Shown piece by piece: positions 11,349 to 20,582 of a DNA stretch of 64,000 bases. The position numbers and the translations under genes were made by a program. The stretch is taken from NCBI GenBank assembly GCA_905221605.1, contig CAJNDS010002292.1, forward strand, positions 434,001-498,000. Direction: 5' to 3'. The notes beneath the pieces are model-generated. The model was not told where the DNA came from and ran no database searches. It saw only the letters and a program-made list of their open reading frames with translations. Source of the DNA: Symbiodinium natans. Lineage: Eukaryota; Sar; Dinophyceae; Suessiales; Symbiodiniaceae. The first letter of the stretch is position 1; every line of letters starts with the position of its first letter.

Positions 11349-12308
11349 CTAGGCTACTTCCAGCTATGTGTAGTATCGGCTGGTAGTTGGCCGAAGGCAC
11401 TTCGCAGCTTGAACGCAGGAGGATTGGAGCTGGGCTGCCCCTCTTTCCAGTCCAATTGTTTGCCTTGGAGTCCATGAGGCCGCTTGAAGTGAAGCTGCAC
11501 ACATTGGACATTCTCAAACATTGGCTGCACTCCATGTTCCATGTTGTGTCGGGATTCCAGCACTGGTCAGGATTTTGAGGAGGAGACGATGCTGATCCGC
11601 TCGGCGGTCAGCCCGACACATGCTGCTCAGCTGGGGCCTGTCGCCTTACATTCCTCCGAAGCCTGGCCTAGTCTGGCGTGTGATGAGGGCTTGGTGGGTC
11701 ATTTTACCTGCCTTAGTTAGAAGCATGTGCGAAACATCAGAGTTCATTGTATAATTTCATATGGAGGCCTGCCTGCACATTCTTTCCTCCGTGCGCTTGG
11801 GTGATGCTGGTGCTCCCTTTGAGCCGGTGCGGCCAACAGTGGTGCAGAAGGACAGTGCACCCAGGGCTGTTTCGGCAAGCAACTGCCTCAGTGTCTGACA
11901 TGCTTGTTTTTTGTTGGGGAATGTGCGGCACTACCACGACTAACCGAGCAGTTGCGATAGTAGTCATCGGCACCGTAAGGAAGCTTCCGGCGAGCCTTGC
12001 CGCGCCGCCAGCCCGTGCGTTTCTTCTTGCGCTTAGATGACTCGCCACGTTTGAGCAGCGGCAGCACCAATGCACAGGTGCACCAGGCTCGAAGAAATTG
12101 CTTGCAAAAGTTTCAACATGTGTTCGGAATCCTCAACTGCTGCATGTTCAAGTTGGAAGCTGCCGAAGGCTATTGTTGCTGCATGTCTGGTTTCAAAGAG
12201 CGTCTACGACGAAGCCCGAAGATACAAGTAGACATGTTTTGTTTCGTTCGATAGTGGTCCCGAGACTTCAGGGGTTGCACAAGGTGAGTTCTTGAGAGCA
12301 TTGCAGGG

Positions 12309-12798
12309 CGATCAGGGCGTGAGACCTCAGGACCGGGACACGCGCTTGTGTTTGGTCTGGCCATCCTGTGACTCCGGCAAATGCGACCGCTGCGTGACCG
12401 TGGACCGAAGCCTAATGAATTTATCGAAAGGACGCTTGGTTCCGGCTGAGGGCCCCATTCTCGACGCTCTGAAGTTGATGCTCGGCACGACTCAGTTGAA
12501 TGTTCGACTCCCAACAGGAGTCCTCGTAGTTCCTCGCATTCCAAGGAAACTGGAGACCGATGAGAAGTCTTTGGAGCAGTGCATGGATGACATGGCAGCT
12601 GAGAGCTTGCAGCTATCCTTGGGCAAAACTGCTGCGGTGCGAGTTTCTGAGGGTGAGCAGAGCAGCTGGCCAGAATGGACTGTCCAAGCAAGCTGGCCAA
12701 CTGATCCGCTCATAATGATGTTCCTCAACTGGCATGGTGATCTGCCAATTCCAGAAACCGCATCAATTCGTGTTCCCGACGCTATCTTGCAAACAGGT
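12309..12798 (+). CDS. OB-fold protein gene, upstream exon
   Basis: Begins after CATTGCAG and stays open for 163 codons. The GC donor at 12,799 puts it in phase 0 with the next exon. Residues have a mixed alpha/beta composition with a CDSGKCDRC cluster near the start and an NWHGDLPIPETASIRVPD stretch near the end. I recognise no family for this part. Further upstream exons are probably missing, since no ATG with a good context is evident. Confidence 0.55.
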
Positions 12799-12941
12799 GC
12801 TTGCCTAGCATGTAAGCAGGACAACAGCTAAACCAGAGGTGCCGACAATTTAATCTGGATGGATATGATCGTGTAGAGATGTGTAGAGCCATTCATGGAT
12901 ATTCATGGCACTCATGGTCCATATTTTCATGTCAACCCAAG

Positions 12942-13376
12942 GCTGGCAGTCCTGCCAAGATGATTGCCACCCTTCAGCACTGGCACAACCTTGGCGTCCT
13001 GGCAGCCCTGACGCCACGGCCGACATTAGCAAGCCGCGACGATGAAGAGCTACTTCAGGACATTGGGCAGCTTGACCCTCAACCAGGCCAAGACGTTCAC
13101 CTTGGTACCATCGTTCCTTTCTGCGGCGCGGTTGTGGGCCGCGTCCGAATGGGCCATGTCCTCTTTGCAGACTGCGGGAGATTTAAGGTCATGTGCAAGG
13201 AGCAGCGGCTCGGGGCCTCGTTCCACGTGATTGTGAGGGAACTTCACGTGGGTGATATTTTGTATTGCAGAGGCTATCCTGGGTATGAGTACCAGGGCGA
13301 TGCTGCCATCTTTGCAACGGAGATTCTGGCGATCGAGCCAGCTCAAGGCCTCAACTCGCAGGAATCCGTCCTGTGA
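12942..13376 (+). CDS. OB-fold protein, lysyl-tRNA-synthetase anticodon-binding-like, terminal exon
   Basis: Starts after CCCAAG and ends at TGA 13,374-13,376. The last hundred residues follow the order of the OB-fold tRNA-binding domain of class II aminoacyl-tRNA synthetases: GAVVGRVRMGHVLFAD, then VMCKEQRLG, then ELHVGDILYCRGYPG and a final strand ending EILAIEPA. In lysyl-tRNA synthetase the equivalent GDI-GV-G-PG strand is followed by the catalytic domain; here a stop follows instead. It is therefore a free OB domain, a truncated duplicate, or a protein using the fold to bind RNA. The match is from memory of the family, not an alignment. Confidence 0.55.
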   Translation, partial: AGSPAKMIATLQHWHNLGVLAALTPRPTLASRDDEELLQDIGQLDPQPGQDVHLGTIVPFCGAVVGRVRMGHVLFADCGRFKVMCKEQRLGASFHVIVRELHVGDILYCRGYPGYEYQGDAAIFATEILAIEPAQGLNSQESVL

Positions 13377-13382
13377 AGCCCT

Positions 13383-13420
13383 CAGAGCCTTAGTGAACCT
13401 TAGTGAACCTTAGTGAGCGA
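13383..13420 (+). repeat. Short tandem repeat CCTTAGTGAA
   Basis: Three to four copies of a 10-bp unit directly after the stop codon of the OB-fold gene. Confidence 0.85.
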
Positions 13421-13881
13421 CAGTGACACGGGATTGATGGAGAGGGTGTACATTTTATGCATGGGCTTGTCTTACAATACATGAACCATTAACTGCAACT
13501 AGCTTTAAATTATCATGAATTGTAGACTCGTGCGTGCGCCACCTCGGCAGCTGGGTCGGTCCTGCACGAATGCAGACGAGGGAAAGTCAAAGTCAAAGGT
13601 CGTTTTGTACACACTACACACGTCATGAGTTCAGGAGGTAGGAGGGCTTCGGTTTAAGTTTAAGGTGGAGTGTTTCGGTTTCGGGTCCCAGGGGGGACTC
13701 AGGGGCTCGCAACCCCAGAGAAGCCGGAACAGCGCAGAGAATCCCGTAAAGGTATCCTTGGAGTACTCACCCCCAGAGAATTCCGCAGAAGGTCCCGCCG
13801 AGAGAACCCCGCAAGGACTCGGCGACCCCCTCCGCGACCCGACACTACTCGTACCGAGTTAAGCTTGTTCCCCACCTTCGG

Positions 13882-14242
13882 TGTGGGGTTGTTAGATTTT
13901 CAACTCAACTCTTCTCCTCGCCCGGAACTCTTCTCCTCGCCCGGTCTACTCCTTGAGACTCCCCAAGTGCCCAACCCCAGAGACTCCCTGGAGTACCCGA
14001 CTGGAGTGGCCAGTCTCTGGAGTGGGAGTGCCAACCCCGCAGTCTCCCCTCCCACATTTCCTGGAGTGCCCAACCCAAACTCTTGGAGTGCCCAACCCCA
14101 GAGTCTCCCTGGAATGCCCAACCCCAGCTTCTCCCTGGAGTGCCCAACCCAGAGACTCCTGGAGTGCCCAACCCCAGAGTCTCCCTGGAGTGCCTCCCTG
14201 GAGTGCCCAACCCCAGAATCCCTAAGATGTTCGAAGTAAAAT
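13882..14242 (+). repeat. Left inverted arm (minisatellite)
   Basis: Starts TGTGGGGTTGTT, continues with two copies of CTCTTCTCCTCGCCCGG, then about ten variable-length copies of a roughly 26-bp unit on CCCTGGAGTGCCCAACC, and ends with the GATGTTCGAAGT block. Confidence 0.88.
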
Positions 14243-14725
14243 AATTGTAGTATTTTGGCGTGAGGGTTAGACTTAACCTGCTAAGTCCGTTGCCGCCCTT
14301 TACGGGTGTAGTCAGGAATTTCCGGGTTTTGGAAGAGGTTACCCGGTTCCCATAGAAAAACCAGGTTTTTTAGGGGGGCAGGTTGTGGGGCTTCAGGTCA
14401 ATGTTGGATATGAGTCCTCAGCAACGAGAGATCCAAGCCTCTTGGCCACACGAAACCCAAGAACAGCGCAACCTGTCCCAGGCCTCACAATCCCAACCGC
14501 AACAAGCCCCAAAGTTATGTAAGTTCGCCTACCTTACCCACACTGTACACATGCCCAGAACCCAATCCCTGAACCCTTTGTCACATCATCGCGACACGGA
14601 GCTGCCTGAGCTGCGAGCCGGGCCTATGTGTGCCCTGGCAATTACTAATTCGGAATTTCGGAAGGCATCTGTTGGATTCAGGATCGAAGCTTTTTGTGAA
14701 CAGGGTTGGTCGACTTGCAGTCGAA
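14243..14725. other. Spacer between left arm and ORF
   Basis: No recognised feature. It may hold the 3' untranslated region of the minus-strand ORF. Confidence 0.4.
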
Positions 14726-16468
14726 CTAAATCCAAGAAGCCTCCGTGAAAGCATCATGGCAACAAATTAGATATCGCTGGAACGTTCGCAAGATTTGCAA
14801 ACGAATCGAAACTCTACGGCTGATACGGGATGCTTTTCCTACCATGTCCTCGTCCATTTGACAAGCCACTTGAAGTGGGTTGTCACTCAACCCGACTTCC
14901 CATCCATCGCGCCACATTTTGTAAATAAAATGATCCATAAGGTGAATCTTTGGCAATAAAGGGTATAGAGGCTTTCGGTCCTGAAAACAGCGCCGTGCAA
15001 GCTCCACGTACGATGTCAGAAAAGTACGACCAGCTTCGCTAATGAATGCACACTGCTCAGCACTCAAGAAAGCATCGCAGTCATACAAGCCTCGGAAGAA
15101 AAGGTTCGCGCCTTTTGCTGCGCGGAGGGCCAGACCAAAGGAACCATCAATCGGCAGCTGCAAGCCAGTGAGATAACTTTCGAGCCACAGCATCAAAGCC
15201 GTGGTCAGAGAACCTTTATTCCAGTAGCCATTGACTCCACCTGGATCACCGTAACTGACAAAGTCTCGAGTGAACTTCCGAATGTGGGCTTGGATCTTGT
15301 TCATTTTGCAGAATCTCAAGTACGAAGTTGACAACTCATTGAACCTGGCATCAATAGTGGTCGTGGCATCCCAAAGACTCAGGAGAAGAACTAAAGTGCT
15401 TGCAATGTAGGCCCGTCCCAGCCCTAGATGGAATATATGCCATATGTCGAAACGATACAGCATTGCAGGAAAAGCTTCGTCACAAACTAACCACTTCGTG
15501 AAAGGCGATTCAGTTTTCCAGGGGATCGTGGTGCCAAGACTTGCCTCCCAAATTGGTTTCCGTGCACCAGCACATTCATACGGAATGTTCGGGGTGCCGG
15601 CCAGGCACAGGTGGCATATACCTTTCTTGCCACCGTTGACCGCACGGTTGTATGCACGCTCAGAAAAAGAAACCCGAGAAAGGTACGGTAGGTCACCCTT
15701 GACCCCTATAACGCACAACCTGTAGCGATGACCGTCCGAATCCACAATCCCATCCATCAGCAATTCGTCAAGCGCCTGGCACAACACATCGACCATATCA
15801 AGGTAAATGTCGTGGGTGTCGTCGTTGTCGTACATACTTTTCGGCACAAGCAAAGTGATGAGGCGAGTGAGGTAGGATGACTGGAGGTTGTTAAGCTTCA
15901 AGCGGAAGGTGTCACCAATATCGCCAGAAATGTTTTTGTGTTTTCGGGCTTGAGGTCCAGAGCCTTGCCCTAGTGCAGACTGGATATTGGTCACCATGTA
16001 AGCAGAGCGTTTGAGACCACGTCCTTCGTCGCCGTGTATGTACACGGCAGCTGTTCGGGACAAATCTATTCCGGGCAGGCTGAATAGCCCAAAGTTGGGG
16101 TAGAGTTGCTTCCAATTCCCCCAGAAGCGAGTCCAGGTGGGCCCCGCTAGGTGTGCCTCATCAGGGCTCAGACCACATAGTTGGCACCATATCTTGTTGC
16201 GAAGGAAAAACTTCAGCCAGGTTTTGGGGTTGATCCACGGAATCGTTTCCTGTCCAATGACCATCTTGTCAAGGAAGAAGTCAAGGGTAAACCCATGTTT
16301 CTGGATCAGCCTTTGGGCATCCCTTTCCGAGTTTGACTCTCGGATGTTTGCCCATTGTCCCACCCCACTAGAAGCTGCACTCGCACCAAATTCTGACGCC
16401 ACGGCTCGGGCAGTGCGTATCTGGCTGGTGCAGGTGGCCTCGGCAAGAGAAAAGGTTCGATAAACCAC
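14726..16468 (-). CDS. 580-residue ORF of a Symbiodinium-expanded, transposase-like family
   Basis: One uninterrupted frame. The first codon listed is GTG, so the true start is either inside or in an upstream exon. Landmarks are NSERDAQRLIQKHG near residue 47, IHGDEGRGLKRSAYM near 140, a Cys pair ICHLCLAG near 285, FDIWHIFHLGLGRA near 350, and PKIHLMDHFIYKMW near 520. From memory, multi-copy proteins of this layout with the HGDEGRG box are very common in Symbiodinium, but I know no experimentally assigned function. Acidic residues in DEG, FDIWH and the HLMDH box could form a nuclease or transposase active site. That is inference. The intronless state beside intron-rich neighbours, and the flanking inverted arms, favour a mobile origin. 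Confidence 0.7.
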   Translation of the reverse strand: MVYRTFSLAEATCTSQIRTARAVASEFGASAASSGVGQWANIRESNSERDAQRLIQKHGFTLDFFLDKMVIGQETIPWINPKTWLKFFLRNKIWCQLCGLSPDEAHLAGPTWTRFWGNWKQLYPNFGLFSLPGIDLSRTAAVYIHGDEGRGLKRSAYMVTNIQSALGQGSGPQARKHKNISGDIGDTFRLKLNNLQSSYLTRLITLLVPKSMYDNDDTHDIYLDMVDVLCQALDELLMDGIVDSDGHRYRLCVIGVKGDLPYLSRVSFSERAYNRAVNGGKKGICHLCLAGTPNIPYECAGARKPIWEASLGTTIPWKTESPFTKWLVCDEAFPAMLYRFDIWHIFHLGLGRAYIASTLVLLLSLWDATTTIDARFNELSTSYLRFCKMNKIQAHIRKFTRDFVSYGDPGGVNGYWNKGSLTTALMLWLESYLTGLQLPIDGSFGLALRAAKGANLFFRGLYDCDAFLSAEQCAFISEAGRTFLTSYVELARRCFQDRKPLYPLLPKIHLMDHFIYKMWRDGWEVGLSDNPLQVACQMDEDMVGKASRISRRVSIRLQILRTFQRYLICCHDAFTEASWI

Positions 16469-16894
16469 AGCAGTTTAGGATGTCGATGTGAATTGCTACA
16501 TGTTTTCTGCACACAAGACAGCAAAGCGGCACGAGACAAGGTATTATTTTCTCCCAAATTCGGAAAGATGCACTGGGGTGGCTGGGCCATATAATTATAG
16601 CACACGGTGTCTGTACAAGCAGCATGCTCCCAGAAGCCGCTACGGCCTCCTGCATCAAGCCCCGCCTTTGGTGGGGTCTTTTAAGGAACGCAGCACAATA
16701 TAAGTTAGGTAGGGCCCTTCAGATTCACTTGCACTTGGAACAGTGTCGCCTCCTCGTCTTATGTTCTTGCAGCCAGGCCAACCTTATGTGGAGGAAAGAC
16801 CCATGCAAAGAGCAAAATCCATTCCAAGCTGAGAGAGACAAGAAATGAAAGCAAACTGAATACATGAAAGCAAAGCAACTTTGGTATTTTTGAA

Positions 16895-17405
16895 TTAGAG
16901 CCGCTTCTAAGAAAGCGGGGCCAACTGGATTGTCGGAGACGTAGACCACAACCATTTGCTGGAACTTGTCTCGGTCATACTTGTAGCCAAACACCGGGTT
17001 GTGCCAGCGAGAATGTGCACAATGACTAAACCCGAACTTGAAGGTCATGGGTTTGTGGGTCAGATGCAAGCCCTCGAACACTTCACCCGCATGGTACAAC
17101 ACAACTCCTGCGGCTGCGTGTGCCTGCGGAAGGCGGTAGGATAGCAAGGGGTCGGTTTCAATCCTATCAAACACATCCCTCGTGCGAGGCATCTTTAGTA
17201 TGTCCTCGCTCAAACGTCCTTCCCACCGAGCACCCAAGGTGCGCCGCTGCCGCTTTGCGCTGTCTGCCTCACGCTGCTTTGAGTCTTGGCTGCTCTTCTC
17301 CCATGCAAAAGGCCCCAAGGAAGCCTTGGCACATGGGAACCCCTGACACTTCTGAAGGTAGGACAGGGTTGTAGCTGAACTCTGCGAACCATTGGGTGAA
17401 GACAA
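16895..17405 (-). CDS. GIY-YIG-nuclease-like ORF
   Basis: The frame opens with a Ser/Gln-rich segment and a basic KRQRRTLGARWEGRL stretch. Then comes a compact domain: VLYHAGEVFEG, MTFKFGFSHCAHSRWHNP, YGYKYDRDKFQQ-like spacing, MVVVYVSDNP and FLEAALIQKY. The KFGFSH-RW and LEAALI elements sit where GIY-YIG enzymes place the second-motif strand with its Arg and the metal-binding Glu. Related Symbiodinium proteins, as I remember them, continue with a GCRN segment. Here the frame loses that after IQKYQ, so an intron or truncation follows at about 16,895. It would cut or nick DNA if active. The assignment is tentative. Confidence 0.45.
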
Positions 17406-17407
17406 GT

Positions 17408-17479
17408 AGCAGGCCTGTGGGAGGTCAGCAGATCCAGCAGTTCATCTTCTGAGGTTTCGTCTGTAAGAGAAGGCGCCAT
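17408..17479 (-). CDS. Probable first exon of the GIY-YIG-like gene
   Basis: ATG at 17,477-17,479 opens an acidic N terminus, MAPSLTDETSEDELLDLL. The following coding stretch lies in a different frame, and no intron of usual length fits between them. Either a short unrecognised splice or a frameshift separates the two parts. Confidence 0.45.
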
Positions 17480-17743
17480 GGCTCAGCCCACTTACGACTG
17501 GTATATGCACATTTACATAAGCCTGCACCCAGTGACCTAGGAAATGTTTGTTAACCCAGCATGCGAAAGGGAACTTGATGCAGCTGGTCAGCTAAAAGCA
17601 AAACCTCATGCTGAGACCACGCAGACAGAATACACAGCTGTAGCAGCACCACTCTGGCCGAGGATAGTGCGCCGTTGCCGACGTTCACTGCGAGCTGCTT
17701 GGCGGTTCTGCCAGGGCCTGGCCAGCTGCTCGACTAACCCTTA

Positions 17744-18147
17744 ATTTTACTTCGAACATCCAAACACTCTAACGGTAGAGATACTCTGGGGTTGGGCACT
17801 TCGGCAACGCTCTGGGGCTGGGCACTCCAGGGAGACTCTGGGGTTGGGCTCCGGGCATTCCGGGGACACTCTGCGGTTGGGCACTCTAGGGAGACTCTGG
17901 GTTGGGCCTCTGGGTGGGGGCACTGGGGCTGGGCACTCCGGGGACACTCTGGGTTGGGCACCTAGGGAGACTCTGGGGTTCTTGGGCTTGGACACTCTAG
18001 AGTTGGGCACTCCAGGGAAAGTTTGGGGTTGGGCACTCCAGGGATGGGCGAGGAGTAGACTGGGCGAGGAGAAGAGTTCCGGGCGAGGAGAATTTAAGAG
18101 TTCCGGGCAAAGAGAAGAGTTGAGTTTAACGTCGAACAACCCCACAC
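17744..18147 (-). repeat. Right inverted arm (minisatellite)
   Basis: Reverse-complement counterpart of the left arm with the same order of blocks. It is 404 bp against 361 bp, owing to extra minisatellite copies and one extra CTCTTCTCCTCGCCCGG-type unit. Confidence 0.88.
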
Positions 18148-18162
18148 AAAGAGCTGGCGAAA

Positions 18163-18547
18163 GAAAGATAGAGAGAGAGAGTCACATAGCACGAGAAAAG
18201 AAACAGAGAGAGAGAGAGAGAGAAAGAGAGAAAGATTTATAACACCTAAAGAAATATATGTAGCCAATACACACAACAAGGAAAAGAGAGAGAGAGAGAG
18301 ATGAAGTAAAAATGTGTATAGATAACCACAAAGAGAATTGAGAAGAAAGAGAGAGAGAGAGAGAGAGAGAGAACGAGAGACACAGAGACGGAAAGATAAA
18401 CACGGAGAGAAAGAAAAAGGGAAACAGACAAAGACACAGAGAGGAAGAGAGGGTGAAAGAGAGTGAGAGAGATGAACAACAAGAAACAAGAAAGAGAGGG
18501 AAGATAGAGAAAGAGAGAGAAAGAGAGAGAGAGAGAGAGATAGATAG

Positions 18548-18592
<45 letters not shown>

Positions 18593-18624
18593 CAGTGAAA
18601 GAGACAGAAAAGTGCATAGAGAGA

Positions 18625-18657
<33 letters not shown>
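18163..18657 (+). repeat. Polypurine (GA)n tract
   Basis: About 500 bp of almost pure GA/AAAG-type repeats on the plus strand. Long Ser/Leu or Arg/Glu frames across it are artefacts. Confidence 0.95.
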
Positions 18658-18659
<2 letters not shown>

Positions 18660-18839
18660 CGAACACAGCGAAAGAAAAAATTGGACTTTGGCATAGGAAG
18701 CACCGTTTTGGATTGACAGAGCCCCCAGGCCCTGCATCCTGCAGGTGTCTGCGATGCGAAGTGCAGTCTAGGTACCACGATGTAGCGCTCACAGAAAATG
18801 TAGCGCTCAGACAACAAATGTTGCGCTCACGCACCTCAC

Positions 18840-19212
18840 TCACATAAGGCAGAGCTTATAGGGCAAGGCCGGCATGAAGCTTGAACCCAGGATTTGCCGA
18901 AAAGCATTGGTAGGCTTGATCCCAAATGGTAGTGTTCCCTTGGCCAGCACTGCCCCCTGACAATGCCTGAGGAGGCGTAGGAGTCGCCTAGAGCATCCCT
19001 CTGTCAGGGCCACCCTCAACAAACATTTGCGCAAAGGATACAATCACTTCTCTTCGGCGCTGGGCTTGCGCTTGAAGTGGCGCTTGGCATTCCTTGGTTC
19101 GAGGCTGCGGGAAAGTGGGAAGAGCACTTCGGAGTGTATGTTGTTCCAACTCCTTCCTTTGAGTGGTGTGGGACGATGTGTAGATGATGGGAATGCTTCC
19201 CTGGCTCAGCAA
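18840..19212 (-). CDS. Possible 3' exons of the minus-strand multi-exon gene
   Basis: Minus-strand frames contain SLEPRNAKRHFKRKPSAEE, similar in style to a basic junction I recall in the same Symbiodinium family. Splice sites cannot be fixed and stops are close. Weak support. Confidence 0.25.
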
Positions 19213-19583
19213 AACAAATTCGTTTAGCCCCGTCCCACGAAACCTACCTTAGACACCTATAACAACCCGCTTATGAGGTCCGAGCATCTTGATCTTGGCC
19301 TCGTTGGCCGCGGCTTTGGAGCACCTAAGCCGAACACTGAGTGGTTTAATTTGCATCAAGGAAAGCGCTTCCTGGTTCGGTGAGTCTTGGATTCACGTGA
19401 AGTAGATCGTACCCCTATATACACATCTTCGGAAAGGGTGCATGAACACAGGATTTGGCTGAAGAGCTTGCTATGTGGACAGGGAGCAGGTGTTGCGGGT
19501 GTGTGGTTGTTTGTGGCAGGGAGTTCTCCGCAAAGGCCCCAAAACCCTATAACTACTAAGCTTGCGAACCAGTGCACAGTGAA

Positions 19584-19700
19584 TGTGGGGGTATCCGAGA
19601 TTAGGGGTATATAGACCTTCTTGGGGTACTTATGATAAGTCAATCCTGTTATTTATGGGTCGATTGTAGGGGTCCCATATTTTCCAGTAAACCTCCATAT
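19584..19700 (+). mobile_element. MITE-like element, copy 1 (diverged)
   Basis: Begins TGTGGGGGTATCCG and ends with CAGTAAACCTCCATATA, imperfect terminal inverted repeats. The interior has GATTAGGGGTA, TTGGGGTACTTATGATAAG and GGGGTCCCATATTTTC, shared with copies at 26.2 and 28.5 kb. Confidence 0.65.
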
Positions 19701-19989
19701 ACGCTGTGCAGTGGTTCGCACATGTGTGTACCGGGGAGCCTTTAGCTATTTGGATCAACGGGCCCATTCTATCGACTGCATCCATGAGAATTTAAGAAGC
19801 TAGGTGGTGTTCCGCCAACTAAGAGCGCCAAAGCCGAAACAACAACCTAAGGACTTTGTAGGGATTATTAAAATTGGCTGTAATCCCTAAAAGCCAACCA
19901 GAGGTAAATCTCTCGATCCGGGACACATGACCGTCGACCTCTGCATGGCCGTGTCCGCCTCTTTGTTCCACCTTGGCAGCAGCGAAGAC

Positions 19990-20215
19990 AGGTTTAGGGT
20001 TTAGGGATACTCCCGCTTAGGGTTTATAGGGTTAATGTAGGGTTTATACAGGGTTTAGAAAGGGTTTATATAGGGTTTATAGGGTTTGTATAGGGTTGAG
20101 GGTTTGTAGGGTTTAAAGGGTTTAGGAAGCTTTGTATACTTCTAGGGTGACCTTTGGAGTGAATCTTATGACCCTATAAACCCCATAAACCCTACATAAC
20201 CCCTATGTCAACCCT
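19990..20215 (+). repeat. Interstitial telomere-like repeats, both orientations
   Basis: GGGTTTAGGGTTTAGGG grades into TATAGGGTTT variants up to about 20,130. A CCCTATAAACCC block in the opposite sense follows at 20,170-20,215. Confidence 0.8.
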
Positions 20216-20425
20216 ATATAGATAATCCCAGGACACCCCCTCTACCCGAAAAAAATTGCACTTACGAAAGGGTTTATCTGCTCCTGCTGAGGACTTGAAC
20301 CATTTATTAGACTTTGCCCAGTTCCTATAAAGCCCGGAACAACAAGCAACTAGAGGCTCTGCAGCCCTCCACTCAACGGGTGCACTTGTTCACCAACACC
20401 ACCACACCCAAAAGTCCCTAAACAA

Positions 20426-20582
20426 CAATGGAGCTAGCGCTGTCGAGCAACTCAGCCGTGAAACCGTTGGCTTCGCCCTTGGCCATAATCTCCGCCAAGC
20501 CATTGTACTCCCCGTCCAGCTTCTGAACGTCGGCCCTCAAGCCCTCGCCAGCCCTGGCCAGCCACCATAGTTCGTACATGTC
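20426..20582 (-). CDS. Minus gene exon: VQKLDGEYNGLAEIM helix
   Basis: After CCTAAG-ACATG it reads MYELWWLARAGEGLR then VQKLDGEYNGLAEIM, to a TAG at its end. It is the last exon of the helical run I can place. An intron starting with GT before the TAG is possible. Confidence 0.5.

Larger units (their letters stand above)
13882..18147 (-). mobile_element. Candidate mobile unit with long inverted minisatellite arms and two minus-strand ORFs
   Basis: Two arms in opposite orientation, 13,882-14,242 and 17,744-18,147, bracket a 3.5-kb core. The outer ends match as TGTGGGGTTGTT, and the inner ends share a perfect 17-bp block starting GATGTTCGAAGT (14,226-14,242 and 17,744-17,760 reversed). Between the ends each arm holds a minisatellite built on CCCTGGAGTGCCCAACC. 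The core carries a 580-residue ORF and a GIY-YIG-like ORF, both on the minus strand. The arrangement fits a terminal-inverted-repeat DNA transposon. It could also be two independent insertions of one minisatellite element in opposite directions. No target-site duplication was found by eye. Confidence 0.6.

Noticed and set aside
11424-11578. LPLFPVQLFALESM, resembling the start of a LON N-terminal domain
   Set aside because: The similarity covers about ten residues and the next LON motif (IFEPRY) is absent.
13670-14239. A 189-codon Pro/Ser/Cys frame with repeated ECPTPES units
   Set aside because: Explained by the minisatellite of the left inverted arm; the same sequence reads as another peptide in the opposite arm.
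18094-18843. Long Ser/Leu frames on the minus strand
   Set aside because: Translation of the GA tract; no splice or domain evidence.
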